Positions 9,930 through 20,800 of a stretch of DNA of 64,000 nt are shown one piece after another. Each line of letters starts with the position of its first letter. The stretch's first letter is position 1. Position numbers and translations under genes: made by a program. The notes under the pieces are model-generated. The model was not told the DNA's origin, did not search any database, and saw only the letters and a list, made by a program, of their open reading frames with translations. Source of the stretch: Petrolisthes cinctipes (Eukaryota > Arthropoda > Malacostraca > Decapoda > Porcellanidae). The stretch is from positions 915,501 through 979,500 of the forward strand of contig JAWQEG010001323.1 in NCBI GenBank assembly GCA_033782935.1, given 5' to 3'.

Positions 9930-11460
9930 GACTACAGTGCATTCCCCACCAAGACCAATAATACTTATTGGTCTTGTTCCCCACTGTGACCACTGCCTGG
10001 GACGGGACCCTAGCTTTTCTTTTCCTGAAACAGTTTTAGGTCAGTAAGCTTTTGTTAGTGTATGAGATCACAGTATTATTATTTGAGTGTGTAAAGTGCA
10101 TGAACCATATAAGGAAAGGAAGGGGTCATCATGAGTAATTACTATTTTGTAAGGACAGTAATTTCTATACAGTACCATTATTATTTATTAAGGATATTAA
10201 TATAATAACCCAGTTTGTTGTTTAAGTTTATACATAAATAAATAAATATAACATAATTATCAATAGGCTTTTCAATGCAATTCAATTTAATAGAAATACG
10301 AAAATAATACAATTATAAATAATAATAAAATGAAAGCAAAACATAAACACACATTTCCATGAACTTTCCTTGGAAAGTTATTGACGATGTTACGAGAAAG
10401 AGAACTTATTAAGCGATCCGGCCTAATAATAATAATAATAATAATGTTGTCACTTGCAGAGAGTGTAGAGAGAAACAACTATGAATATAAATAAATTAAC
10501 AGGAAACAGCAACTTGGAAATGATGCAATCGGTTGCTGTCTATGCCCATGAAAAGAATGACATGCATAAATTATGATGACTATTATTAAATATATCATTG
10601 ACTATCTGGCCCCGTATTTATTACTATAAACTTCACTCCTATGCTAAAAAAATGATAATAATAATAGTTTCTTGGTAATCACTCATTCATGGCAGCCTAG
10701 AACCCGACTTATCATAATCATATTGTAATCATAATATTATCATAGACTCGTGCAATTGGCTCCACTTCCGGTTTACCACTTAGAGATACCAATTAATGTG
10801 GAGCTATCCACATAAATTTGAGATCCCGAAGCTCTTGTGATCATGATGCGAACCCCTTCACTACTGAGTGAGATGGAAAGAGGGGTTGGATTGGAGAGGA
10901 TAAGCTTCAACAGTGACCGAGTAATATTATTGGATAGGAAGAGAATTATTACAGTATAAGCACCTCTAGTTACAAAGCAAATAGCCAACTGTCACCTTAT
11001 TAAGTTATCTTCTGATATCAAAATACAAGTGTAGGATAATGCTACATTTCAAAGGATTTACTTTAATATGGAAACTTAAAACAAACTTTATGAAGCAATA
11101 CAATTCACACGCCAGCAATTACTGTTAATTAAATTATTGCTATATTTTTAAGTCATATAGTAATTCTTAACCAACGGGGTACGAGGAAAGGGAAGATGAG
11201 TAATCATTACAATAACATCCATAACCCTTAAAAGTCGTGTTCGTGCACCACCCACTTCATTATTATAATTTTGTCGTCGCTCTGTTGTCCTTGTATACAC
11301 GAAAGTAATCTGAGAACGATAAACGTTCCTTTTGTGGCGGGCCAAGTGCACCCTCCTCTTACCCTTCGAGCCCAGTCGGCTCCCCTCTACCACGCCATCC
11401 CAGCGCGCAGTGCGCGCACCCTCTCCACGTGTTCCAAGGGCCAGCTTGACTCTTAAAATT
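9930..11460. other. AT-rich non-coding stretch
   Basis: Nothing recognised beyond short AAT/ATA microsatellites (for example 10425-10445). The 170-codon minus-strand frame 11660-11148 shows no family motif and is treated as chance. Confidence 0.5.
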
Positions 11461-11727
11461 AGGGTGCTGATGGTGTAGTGGTTACTGCAGTGTGACCACT
11501 CACGAAATGGACAAATCCCAAGACTGACCCATAAAAATAGCCAAGACAGACAAAAAAATCCCAAGATTCCTAATACTCTATTTTCTATACTATTTTCACA
11601 AGATAAAGTATACCTGACCGTATATATCACCGTACAAATACTTGAGCCTGCTGGTACCATGCTTTTCTTTTCTTTTTTTAGGTGCAGTTCTTAACCCGCT
11701 CCCCCTGGTACAGGAACATCATCACTC

Positions 11728-11731
<4 letters not shown>

Positions 11732-11781
<50 letters not shown>
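11732..11781. repeat. (AT)n microsatellite
   Basis: About 50 bp of uninterrupted AT. Confidence 0.97.
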
Positions 11782-11785
<4 letters not shown>

Positions 11786-12455
11786 GCTATAACGTTACTT
11801 CACCAAGCTACATCCCTCTGGTACAGTTGGAGACACTTTTCTGGTACACTCAAACGGTAACTATAAAAATTTATATATAATCAAGTATTCACACCTATCC
11901 GCGACTAACACTTAATTCAGACTACCAGTAACCAGTCCAAAGTTCCAAACCAACCGATTTCAGAAGTGAACGTGTGCAGGACGAAATAGGATAATATAAA
12001 AGGCGTAAAAACACTCATGGTTATCCTAAGAATATTCGTACGTACGACGTATTTACATAAGGATGAATCTAGGTTGGACCCTAACGGCACAGTTCGGAAG
12101 GAGGAAAAAAAGCGGAAACCCCCTCATGATTAGAAGCAATATTCGTCCTTACGAACTATTTACATAAAGATTAAAATTCACACGAGTTCCCTGTAGGCTG
12201 GTACCCACCTCCCTATCCCTGGCGACGCCTGCTGGCCACTATCTCTCTGTCCCGTCGTTGAGGTATATATAAAAAAAAAGACAATTCAAATTTTTCATAT
12301 CAAATGTTGTCATGTGTGTACCATTAATTAATGCATACGGAAAGACAAAATTGACACTTGTAAATATCATCAAGAATTCCCAAGATCAGCGGCTTTTTTG
12401 CATGAAAAATCCCAGATCCCAAGACTAGGTGCAAAAATCCAAGATCTTGGGAAAA

Positions 12456-12930
12456 AAGCCAGTGTGGTTAGCACACTCGCCTCGCAAGCGAGAGATCCCA
12501 GGTTCGATTCCCAGGCCAGTGGAAGTGTTGGACAATTCTCCCAGCCCCCTATGCAGTGATGCCAAGTATGGGGAATAATCCCTAGACATGGGGAATTAGA
12601 GGTAACAATGGGGAAATTATATAAAGATAGTTCAAGAGTAAATGGGGAAATTTCTAAAGAAGATTGTAATAAATGTGCGACTATCTTCATGAGTAAACAG
12701 GGAATATTTGAGGTAAAAAGGGAAATTCTTATGTTGAAGTTTTGGAAAATTCGTCAAGAACACCTGGCAACACTGCCCCTATGTCCCTGTTCACCTAGCA
12801 GTAAGTAGGTACCCGGCTGTAAGAGCAAGGACAGCAACCTTGTAGGCTGGGAGAAGATGTGTTGATGTAACAAGATTGACTGCCTTAATGACCACCACCA
12901 TGAGTCGATAGGCATAAAGCCCTAATAAAT
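12456..12930 (+). mobile_element. tRNA-derived SINE (tRNA-Ala-like head), interrupted
   Basis: The head reads like a tRNA. An A-box-like TGTGGTTAGCAC lies near 12463-12474. A perfect 5-bp anticodon stem CTCGC/GCGAG frames the loop CTCGCAA (anticodon CGC, alanine). The B box is GGTTCGATTCC at 12501-12511. After the head the SINE body continues to CCCCCTATG, where a hAT-like MITE (12554-12775) is inserted. It resumes at TCCCTGTTCACCTAGCAG and ends with GCCTTAATGACC..GTCGATAGGCATAAAGCCC at about 12927. No 3' acceptor-stem closure or CCA-ready end follows the head, so this is a SINE promoter and not a functional tRNA gene. Confidence 0.8.
12554..12775 (+). mobile_element. hAT-like MITE, copy 2, exact 8-bp target duplication
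   Basis: Ends CAGTGATGCCAAG and ACCTGGCAACACTG. Exact direct repeats CCCCTATG flank it at 12546-12553 and 12776-12783. It is inserted in the SINE, which resumes immediately after. 222 bp; contains the family's repeated GGGGAAATT motifs and no intact transposase. Confidence 0.9.
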
Positions 12931-13029
12931 CTTCTTTAGCTTGACTCACTCTAGCTCCAGATCCTGTCCAGACCAGCAGCCACCACTCACCGCTCCGCTC
13001 CTGTACGCCCTCGCTACCTTCTACAAGTA

Positions 13030-13497
13030 CTCACCTGTACGGACCCCCCCAACGGGAACCGCCTTGACGTGGTGGGGGGACTTGCGTGTCTCTGAGACCT
13101 GGCGAGCTAGACTAGAGGGGGCTCCGGCCCCTGCTCTGCCCCGATTTCAGGGAGAGAGGGCTTCCCATGCTAGTAAGGTCGCCAGTGAGAGACCAGACTA
13201 AATGGTTCCCATGCATTAGGCTGCCAGTACGGGCCAACAGCGCTGCCCTCCGGAGGGACTGCCCTCTAGGGGCCGTCCTATGTTGGATGGTTGGGTGTCT
13301 GGGCCAGGAGATGTTGGGGAAGGGGGTCTCAGCACCGTCGTGGGCAAACTTTCGAGCCATTGGGGCTGCTTTTTAAAACGAGTGGCCCCGTGGGGGAAGA
13401 GGTACCCTGCCCACGGCGACCAGCGCTCGGTCCCCTCATCTGCCCGGTTGGTAGTAGCTCTTGGCTCCTGGGGCCAAAAACAACAAATCAATGATAT
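13030..13497 (+). promoter_or_regulatory. LINE 5' leader, probable internal promoter region
   Basis: GC-rich untranslated leader of the LINE, beginning near CGGGAACCGCCTTGACGTGG. LINEs of this type usually carry an internal RNA polymerase II promoter in the leader; no specific element was identified here. Overlapping short frames on both strands are shadows. Confidence 0.5.
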
Positions 13498-15525
13498 ATG
13501 GATACAGAAAAGCCTCAATCTCTTCCTCGAGCGGTGGTCGACCAGGCCCTCGAGACGTCACTCTCTGGTCGTGGTAATATGCAGAAAGCTGCAAATAAGA
13601 GTAGACCTAGCAGGTCGGGTGTTGTGTCGAAGAACCCTGTTAGCGATCTGGACACGTTAATGTTAACTAATGTACTTGCATCCTTTTCCTATGGCGCTAT
13701 CCACTCCATTTTTAATTGCTTTGGAGTAGTCCTTCGAATCCGAATCACATATGACAGTGATTGTAGGTCTAATCGGTGCTATATTACTTTCAATACAAAT
13801 GCTGCTGCCAAAGCAGCATTTGAGGCAAAAGATTCTCTGACGGTGGGGGATACTCATTGTAAAACTCAGATGATGCGGTCCATCAATGTAGTTGACAGTG
13901 ACAATGATTACTGCCCTAATATATTTGATGACTCTGTAGAGCATGTCCCAAAGGAACGTCGGGTTCCTACACCCTTTTGGTTTGTGGCTTACTACAGGGA
14001 GGGACGTGGTAACATTATCCATGCTTCCCGGTATCTTGAGAAAGAAATTGGATTATTACCAATGGGCCACATAAAGAAATATGGTAAGGGAGTTTTAATC
14101 AGAGCCAAAGATCTTACACAGGCCATGATGCTCCTCAATCTCCCCTGTCCTTCTGATAGCATGTTTGAATCTATTAAACCACATCGAACATTTAATTATA
14201 GCAAGGGGCGTATATATAATGAGGACCTGTATGAATTCTCTGAAGAGGACATTCTCGCTATGTGCCCAGACAGTGTCCAACGAGTAACGAAGATGAAAGG
14301 CAGTAAAAATATGATCATCCTCACTTTCTATGGCTCGCATATCCCAGATCGCATTAACATTAACCCCACCTCATTTGAGGTGAAGCCTTTTGTTGAGCGT
14401 CCCCTACAGTGTTTCTGTTGTTATGAGTTTGGTCATGGGAAAAGGAACTGCAACAACCGTTCCCGGTGTGGTAATTGTTCTGCTCTTGACTCACATCTTA
14501 CTTCTGAGTGTCGGTCAGAGAGTTACTGCTTTTACTGCAGAGATTCTCACCCCTTGCGTTCTCGCCAATGTAAGATGTACCTACTTGAGCAGGATATCCT
14601 CCACTTGGCTAATACTCAATTCATTAGCATAGGTAGTGCCAGACGGCAACTCAACTTCAGGCGACAGAAGGATGGTGGTGTGAAGACATACGCCTCCTCC
14701 CTTCGCCCTAAATTGGTTGCAGCACCCTCTCAACCCTCTCAAGAGGCAGCTGCTTCTTGCTCTAGTGAGAACGTTTCTAAGGTTACTCTACATAATAGTT
14801 TCTCTGTCTTGGAAACTTTATCAGACACTCATTCTGGTGACCCTTCAACTGATGACAATTCTCAGACTTTAGCTAAAGGTGTCCATGTGGTAGAGGTTCA
14901 CGCTGCCACACGCTCTCCCAAAAGGAAACTTAAGTCACCTAAACTGCCACAGAGACGCCTTCGTGGTTCCTCTGAGGCACTTGACTCTATAGATGTTCCA
15001 CCTTGTGAGGCAACCATCTCTGTGGACTCATCCATAGTTTCCTCTCAATTTCACCAGAAGCGTTCTCGTGGCTCTGATGAATCTCTTGATTCAACAGAAG
15101 TTCCTCCTCGCAAGCTTCCTTCGGGATCATCAGAGGGGCGTGAAGTTAATGTGGATGCCACGGATGTTGTGACTTCAAAAGATTCACTTTCTCTTCCGCT
15201 TGAGCAGCGGAGTGATTCTACCACCTGTATTATGGATGTTGATGTATCTGCCTGTGTCAGTGATACCACTGCTGTACAGGACAGAACCAATGTAATTGTT
15301 TCAAAGAATATCCCATCTCATATACCTTCATCTTCTTCTAACATATCAGATGCTTCAGGGACTCGTCTACGGGTCCCAATTACTGCCCCAAGTACTGCTC
15401 CTCGGGTTCGCTCTTCTTCTAGTGGCCCAGGATTAGACAAATCTTATTGTTTGAATAAACCCTCAGGTCGAGGTGGTAGTGGGAAGTACCTCCGTGAGGC
15501 TTCCCAAAAATCAGTACTAAAGTAA
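13498..15525 (+). CDS. LINE ORF1, gag-like nucleic-acid-binding protein (675 aa)
   Basis: An intact 675-codon frame from ATG at 13498 to TAA at 15523. Three zinc knuckles follow in a row from about residue 305: C-x2-C-x4-H-x4-C (CFCCYEFGHGKRNC), then C-x2-C-x5-H-x4-C (CGNCSALDSHLTSEC), then C-x2-C-x3-H-x6-C (CFYCRDSHPLRSRQC). This trio is the hallmark of the gag-like ORF1 of I/Jockey-type LINEs, which coats the element RNA. An N-terminal part (about residues 45-250) has an RRM-like flavour (VVLRIRITYDS, GVLIRAKDL) but I cannot prove a fold. The last ~250 residues are Ser/Thr-rich and low complexity. ORF2 begins in another frame overlapping the end. Confidence 0.9.
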   Translation: MDTEKPQSLPRAVVDQALETSLSGRGNMQKAANKSRPSRSGVVSKNPVSDLDTLMLTNVLASFSYGAIHSIFNCFGVVLRIRITYDSDCRSNRCYITFNTNAAAKAAFEAKDSLTVGDTHCKTQMMRSINVVDSDNDYCPNIFDDSVEHVPKERRVPTPFWFVAYYREGRGNIIHASRYLEKEIGLLPMGHIKKYGKGVLIRAKDLTQAMMLLNLPCPSDSMFESIKPHRTFNYSKGRIYNEDLYEFSEEDILAMCPDSVQRVTKMKGSKNMIILTFYGSHIPDRININPTSFEVKPFVERPLQCFCCYEFGHGKRNCNNRSRCGNCSALDSHLTSECRSESYCFYCRDSHPLRSRQCKMYLLEQDILHLANTQFISIGSARRQLNFRRQKDGGVKTYASSLRPKLVAAPSQPSQEAAASCSSENVSKVTLHNSFSVLETLSDTHSGDPSTDDNSQTLAKGVHVVEVHAATRSPKRKLKSPKLPQRRLRGSSEALDSIDVPPCEATISVDSSIVSSQFHQKRSRGSDESLDSTEVPPRKLPSGSSEGREVNVDATDVVTSKDSLSLPLEQRSDSTTCIMDVDVSACVSDTTAVQDRTNVIVSKNIPSHIPSSSSNISDASGTRLRVPITAPSTAPRVRSSSSGPGLDKSYCLNKPSGRGGSGKYLREASQKSVLK

Positions 15526-18500
15526 CACCGTTCAAGGTCCTTCAGTGGAATTGCCGTGGCTTGCGTGCTTCTTGGGAGGAACTGCGCGTTCTTCTCTCTA
15601 GCTTCTCTCCTGCATGTGTTTCTCTCCAAGAGACAATGCTTGGGGACTACATTCCTGCCAGTCCTCCAGCACTCTCAGCATTTTATTCAAATTCATTTGA
15701 AGGGCAGGGTCATCATGGTGGCTCTGCCATCCTAGTTCGCCGAGATATTCCATGCACGAGCCGGGAGCTTGACACTCCGCTCCAGGCTGTTGCAGTTAAG
15801 GTTTTTATGGACCGCCCGTAAACTGTATGCAGTCTATACCTTCCTCCCAGTGTTGCAGTTGAGAGGGGTGATCTCAACCATCTTGTACGGGACCTTCCAT
15901 CTCCCTTTATTTTATTGGGTGATTTTAATGGTCGTCATCCTCTGTGGGGTGACAGTTCGGTCAACCCCAGGGGTGTTTTATTGGCTTCTTTTATTGAGGA
16001 TGAGGGATTAGGGGTTTTAAATACGGGAGATGTGACACATTTTAATAGCCCTACTGGGACTTTTACCGCCATTGACATTTCCCTTTGCTCACCCAGTGCT
16101 CTGTTGGATTTTACTTGGAGAGTGTTGCCTGACTTATATGGCAGTGACCATTTCCCTATACTTTTAGAAGGTAACAGGTACGAACCACAGTCTCGTCTTC
16201 CTAGGTGGAAATTAGAGAAGGCTGACTGGCAGTTTTTTAGAGAGCTAACTTCTTCGGTCTCTTCTGTAGCCGATTTCGGTAGCTCTGACAAGGCTGTAAC
16301 ATATTTCACTGATATGCTCCACTCTGCTGCTCTCAACTCTATCCCTAGAACGTCTGGCTACTTTCCCAAACGTCCTGTCCCTTGGTGGTCACCAGTCTGC
16401 ACCACTGCTGTGCGGGAGAAGCGCGCTGCTTTCTCTCGCCTTCGTCGCAATCGTGGGGACCCAACTCTTTTAGAGGACTTCCAACGGGCAAGGGCTCGGG
16501 CTAGACGAGTTTTAAAAGAGGCCCGACGTGCATCTTGGAAGGCCTATGTGTCTTCAATTAATACTAAAACTCCACTCTCCCAAGTGTTCAGGAGAGTCCG
16601 TAAGATGGCGGGGAAGTTTTCTCCTAGTTCTCCACCTGTACTTAAGGTCAATGGAATTAAGATCATGGATGGTTTGACAGTGGCCAATACCATTGCGGAG
16701 GCTTTTGCAAAGGTCTCCAGCCGTGACTCTCGACCTCTGGCTGTCAGGCATGAGTTAAGAGCCAAGGAGCGTACAGTCCTGGATTTCACAGGGAACGAGA
16801 ATGAAAGTTATAACCATATATTCACCCTGAGAGACCTGCATTCTGCTCTCTCTCTCTGCGGCGACACTTCTCCTGGGCCAGACAACATCCCATATGCAAT
16901 GTTACGACACTTGGGTGAGGAAGCGATCTCATTTCTTTTAGCTGTATATAACAGAATCTGGCTGGAGGGTGTCTTCCCTTCTGGGTGGAGGATTGCTACC
17001 ATCCTTCCTTTTCTCAAGCCGGGCAAGGACTCTGGTGTTGCCCTCAATTATCGACCAATTGCCTTGACCTCCTGTCTCTGTAAACTATTTGAAAAAATGG
17101 TGAATGACAGACTGGTATACTTCTTGGAACGGGGTAATAGATTTTCTGTCTCCGTCCCAGTCTGGCTTTCGTAAATACCGTTCCACTACAGATGCTCTGG
17201 TCAGGTTGGAAGCTGCTGCATGTGAGGCTTTTGCACGACATCAACACCTTGTCTGTGTATTCTTTGATTTAGAGAAAGCCTATGACACTACATGGCAATA
17301 TGGCATCCTGCAGCAACTCCATTTATATGGCCTGCGGGGTCGCCTTCCACACTTTCTTAAGGAGTTTCTCAGTGGTCGCAGTTTTTCTGTGAGGGTTGGT
17401 ACAACCCACTCAGCATCTGTTGCACAGGAGGAGGGCGTCCCCCAGGGAAGCGTCCTCAGTGTCACATTGTTTGCAGTAGCAATTAATGCCATTGCCTCAT
17501 CCCTTCCAGACGGTATAGCTAACTCGATGTACGTTGACGACCTAGCAGTCTGGTTTGCTGCTTCCCGTATGTCAGTGGCGGAGCGGCGCATGCAGCTTGC
17601 CCTTGACAGGGTGTCACGTAGGACTGATTCTCATGGGTTTCGATTTTCTCCTTCCAAGACAATTGCTATGCACTTCTGCCGCATCCGAGGCATCCACCCG
17701 GATCCGGACTTATTCATGTATGGTCATCGGATACGATGTGTCGAGGAGACTTGCTTTTTGGGTCTCCTTTTTGACAAACGTTTGACTTGGGTTCCCCACT
17801 TACGTACACTTAAGGTCTCTTGCCTCAAGGCTCTTAACCTGTTGAGGGTCCTGAGCCATACATCCTGGGGGGCTGATCGGGCCACCCTCCTCCGCCTATA
17901 CCATGTTGTTATTAGGTCAAAACTCGACTATGGGTGTGAGGTGTACTCTTCTGCCACCGATGCCCGTCTCAGAGTTTTAGACCCTGTTCATCATGCTGGA
18001 GTACGTCTGGCGACCGGAGCCTTCAAGTCGTCCCCAATCCCCAGTCTCCTGGTGGACGCTAATGAGCCACCTCTTGATCTCCGTCGCCAGTCCTTGATGG
18101 TTCGTTGTTGGCATCGATTACATCGACTTCCTGACACCCTACCTTGCTTGGCGGTGTCATCTGATATCATGTCTCAGTACTACCTTTTACATTCTCGTGC
18201 ACCATGGCCCTTTGGCTTCCAGGTCAGAAAGGCTATGGAGGAGATGGGCATAGATGACTTTCAGATTTGTCCTGTGAGGGTCCTCAGGGTGGCTCCATGG
18301 CTTCTTCCAGAAGTTTTCCCCTGCACCTGCTTTACAGACAAGAAGGAATTTCTTCCTCCTCCAGTGGCTCGTTCCCTCTTTTTAGAACATGCCTTCACTC
18401 ACAGGGAATCCCTCCCTGTGTACACTGATGGGTCAAAGTCTGATGCTGGAGTTGGTTTTGGAGTTGTCTTTCCTGACTTTTGCCGTGGAGGCAGGCTCCC

Positions 18501-19248
18501 TTCTGTCATGTCCATTTTTACTGCTGAGCTCTCGGCCATTTTATATGCCCTCCAAGTGATTTTTACTCTACCTCAGCCTTCGTTTACTATTTTTAGCGAT
18601 TCCTGTAGTGCCTTGCAGGCCTTGTGCAATTTTAACTCTACCCATCCCCTGGTGTTGGCCATTCTTGAGTGGCTTGTCCTCCTGGGTCGTCGTGGCCGCA
18701 AAGTCACTTTTTGTTGGGTCCCGGCCCATGTGGGTGTTGATGGGAATGAGCGGGCTGACGCCCTGGCTAAGGCTGTGGTCTCCAATTCCCGGCCTCCTGC
18801 CAGGCATCATCCTGTTCCTGCAGTGGACCTTCGACCCTACATAGATGCTACCGTTCGTTCCTGCTGGCAGGACAGATGGGACGCCATCGGGGCTAACAAG
18901 CTCTGTGACATCCGCCAGCGCCTTGGATTGTGGAGCTACAGTGGCCTGTCCCGCCGGTGGGAGACGGCTCTTGTCCGTCTCCGCATTGGCCACACATTAT
19001 TGACTCATGGCTTTTTAATGGAGAGGGCTCACCCTCCCTACTGTGATGATTGTCTGGTCCCTTTGACAGTACGGCATCTTATTGTCGAGTGTCCCAGCCT
19101 TGGGGACCTTCGTCGTAGGCACCTCTCCGAGTACCGGAAGGGTGACGGTTCTTACAGTCTCTTCCAGGTGCTCGGGGAGGAGGCTTGTTGTGTGGGAGGG
19201 AACACCCTCTCCTATGTGGAGGAGGCTGGCCTTCTCAACAAATTGTGA
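15498..19248 (+). pseudogene. LINE ORF2: APE endonuclease, reverse transcriptase, RNase H (two frameshifts)
   Basis: Three frames join into one polyprotein. Endonuclease: VLQWNCRGLR, SLQETML (15525-15660), GDFNGRHPLWG (15918) and SDHFPI (about 16145). RT: NYRPIALTSCLCKLFEKM (about 17045-17100), SGFRKYRSTTDAL, FFDLEKAYDTTW (17262), GVPQGSVLS (17440) and the active-site MYVDD (17527). RNase H: YTDGSKSDAGVG (18421), TAELSAI, FSDSCSAL and WVPAHVGVDGNERADALA (18715), so the D-E-D-D set is present. A terminal CDDCLVPLTVRHLIVEC gives C-x2-C-x7-H-x4-C. One frameshift lies near 15815-15825 (stop TAA just after DRP) and one near 17140-17155. The ORF2 frame opens after a stop at 15495-15497 and has no ATG before the endonuclease, so translation probably relied on frameshifting or reinitiation from ORF1. 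Confidence 0.92.
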
Positions 19249-19310
19249 ATTTTATTGTATTTATGGCTATTAATTTTTAGGTAGTTAAAGTTTAATGTTT
19301 CTTTCGTTAA

Positions 19311-20555
19311 TATTTCAATTCTTGTATATATCTAACTTAAATAGGTTATTTCATTAATATATGATCTTTTGGAAGACGTGGGTTTTATTCATGCTGCAGG
19401 AAGGAAATAGAAAGAAAAAAGGGACAGTTGAAGAACTAAAAGAGAGTGGCTGGGGCCGAAGGAGAGCCAAAACCCTTAAAGTATTGCTCACATCACTACA
19501 GGCAATAACAGGTAATAGAGGTCTCCTAATTAGAGAAGATAAAGGAATGAACTTCACTTGTAAGTTTGATATACATGAGCTCAATATGATGGATGAGTTT
19601 GAGTATCTTGAAGTAAATGAAGAGGAAGAAAAAAGGCCACACTGATCCTGGAAGACACTTATACGAGAAAGAAAGAGCGATACAGAAGAGAAAGAGCAAG
19701 CATGGAGAAAGTAAAAGAAGAAAAAGGACAATTGACGAATTTAATGGGAATGCCAAAATTCCGCAGGAGCACCCAAACTCTGAAAGTATCTTAAAATAGT
19801 TAAATTATTACCGTATTATAAAATCAAACTTTCCACCATGTATATACTTAGTATTGTAAGATATTACCAGTAAAACCAATTTCAATACTCGGTAGCAGTC
19901 GAATTATTTTCTAATTAATTACTTTGTGTTACTGGGCCCGTATTCACGACAGCAAAGTTCACTCTTAACTTAAACCATTTTATTCGTAAGCATTCATTCA
20001 TTCATGGCGAGGACACTGCTTCGAAATCATAACAACAGCTCATACAAATACAATAGCAAAACCATTCACTGCTTCGAAATGAGCCTGAAACACTATGGTG
20101 AGGTCAGTATTGCAAACATACGAACAAGTCCAAACTTTAAGATGTTTTGTGAATACCGGCCCCTGGTTATCAGAGGAGTGTGTTTTGTAGTGGAGGGTCT
20201 TAACTATCTAATACTCACTTCTCCCCCCAACAAATCCTCACATACTCCATTCGGCTTTCCTCCCACTCCCTGCACTACTTCACTTAAATTAAGCCTCCAA
20301 TTTCCCACCTCTCTCCTCCTCACCACCTTCATCATCATTCTGCGAGATTCCAAAAATGACCGATCCAGTATTATGAAAGCAGGACCTGAAAAGCAATTAT
20401 GTGATATTTTGTATACAAATTCATTCCATGCAGTGTGACCCTGATAAAGTCATCCGAGATTAATGTCTAGGCCAAACTTTCAGATGTCAGGGTTAGTGAA
20501 CCAATAACCAGTATCGGAAGGAGCAGTGTTTGAGAAACAGAGATGATTATTTGCA
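19311..20555. other. Non-coding stretch with one dispersed repeat
   Basis: Positions about 19430-19502 (GGCTGGGGCCGAAGGAGAGC, then AAAGTATTGCTCACATCAC) resemble 38085-38150 and 60864-60945, a dispersed family of unknown class. No host gene recognised; the 144-codon frame at 20004-20438 shows no motif. Confidence 0.4.
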
Positions 20556-20559
20556 CCCA

Positions 20560-20800
20560 CAATGTATCAGAGTTGTTGAAGTTCCTCAAACTGTCTGGCG
20601 TCTACGCCGTGGGACCACCCCCCAAGGCTCCCGAGGAAGGAAGCTATGGGGGCCAAACCGTCACAACATCCCCCCGCCCCCCACCAGGGGGCGCGAGTCC
20701 CTGTATCAGAGTTGTAATGATTGGTACTGTCCTAACCAAAAATATAATTACAAAAAAAAAAAAAAAAATGGTAAAAAAAAAGGGGGGCAGCTCGACGCTA
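20560..20800 (-). repeat. LINE 3' end fragment with A-rich run
   Basis: GTTGTTGAAGTTCCTCAAAC and CTGTCTGGC followed by a GGCTCC.GAGGAAGG..CTATGG.GGCC series parallel the inverse of the 3' end of the LINE at 54.8-57.7 kb (also seen at 51457-51590), though diverged. An A-run with GGGGGG follows at 20753-20790. Confidence 0.5.

Larger units (their letters stand above)
13030..19310 (+). mobile_element. Near-complete I-group non-LTR retrotransposon
   Basis: A single + strand unit carries a GC-rich 5' leader (13030-13497), ORF1 with three zinc knuckles, and ORF2 with APE endonuclease, reverse transcriptase, RNase H and a terminal CCHC. It ends in an AT-rich 3' UTR. RNase H plus a gag-like ORF1 places it with the I group of LINEs; the exact clade is not settled by eye. 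ORF2 is broken by two frameshifts, so this copy is inactive but young-looking, because long open frames persist. The 5' edge and 3' edge are approximate; no target duplication or poly-A tail was identified. GC content is clearly above the surrounding DNA. Confidence 0.9.

Noticed and set aside
11461..11490. A-box-like GGTGTAGTGGTTA suggesting a tRNA
   Set aside because: No B box and no cloverleaf follow; at best a truncated SINE head.
11148..11660. 170-codon minus-strand frame
   Set aside because: No domain, no splice context, and mixed composition; most likely chance.
12456..12520. tRNA-Ala(CGC)-like gene
   Set aside because: A and B boxes and the anticodon stem are present, but the sequence continues into a SINE body and no acceptor stem closes.
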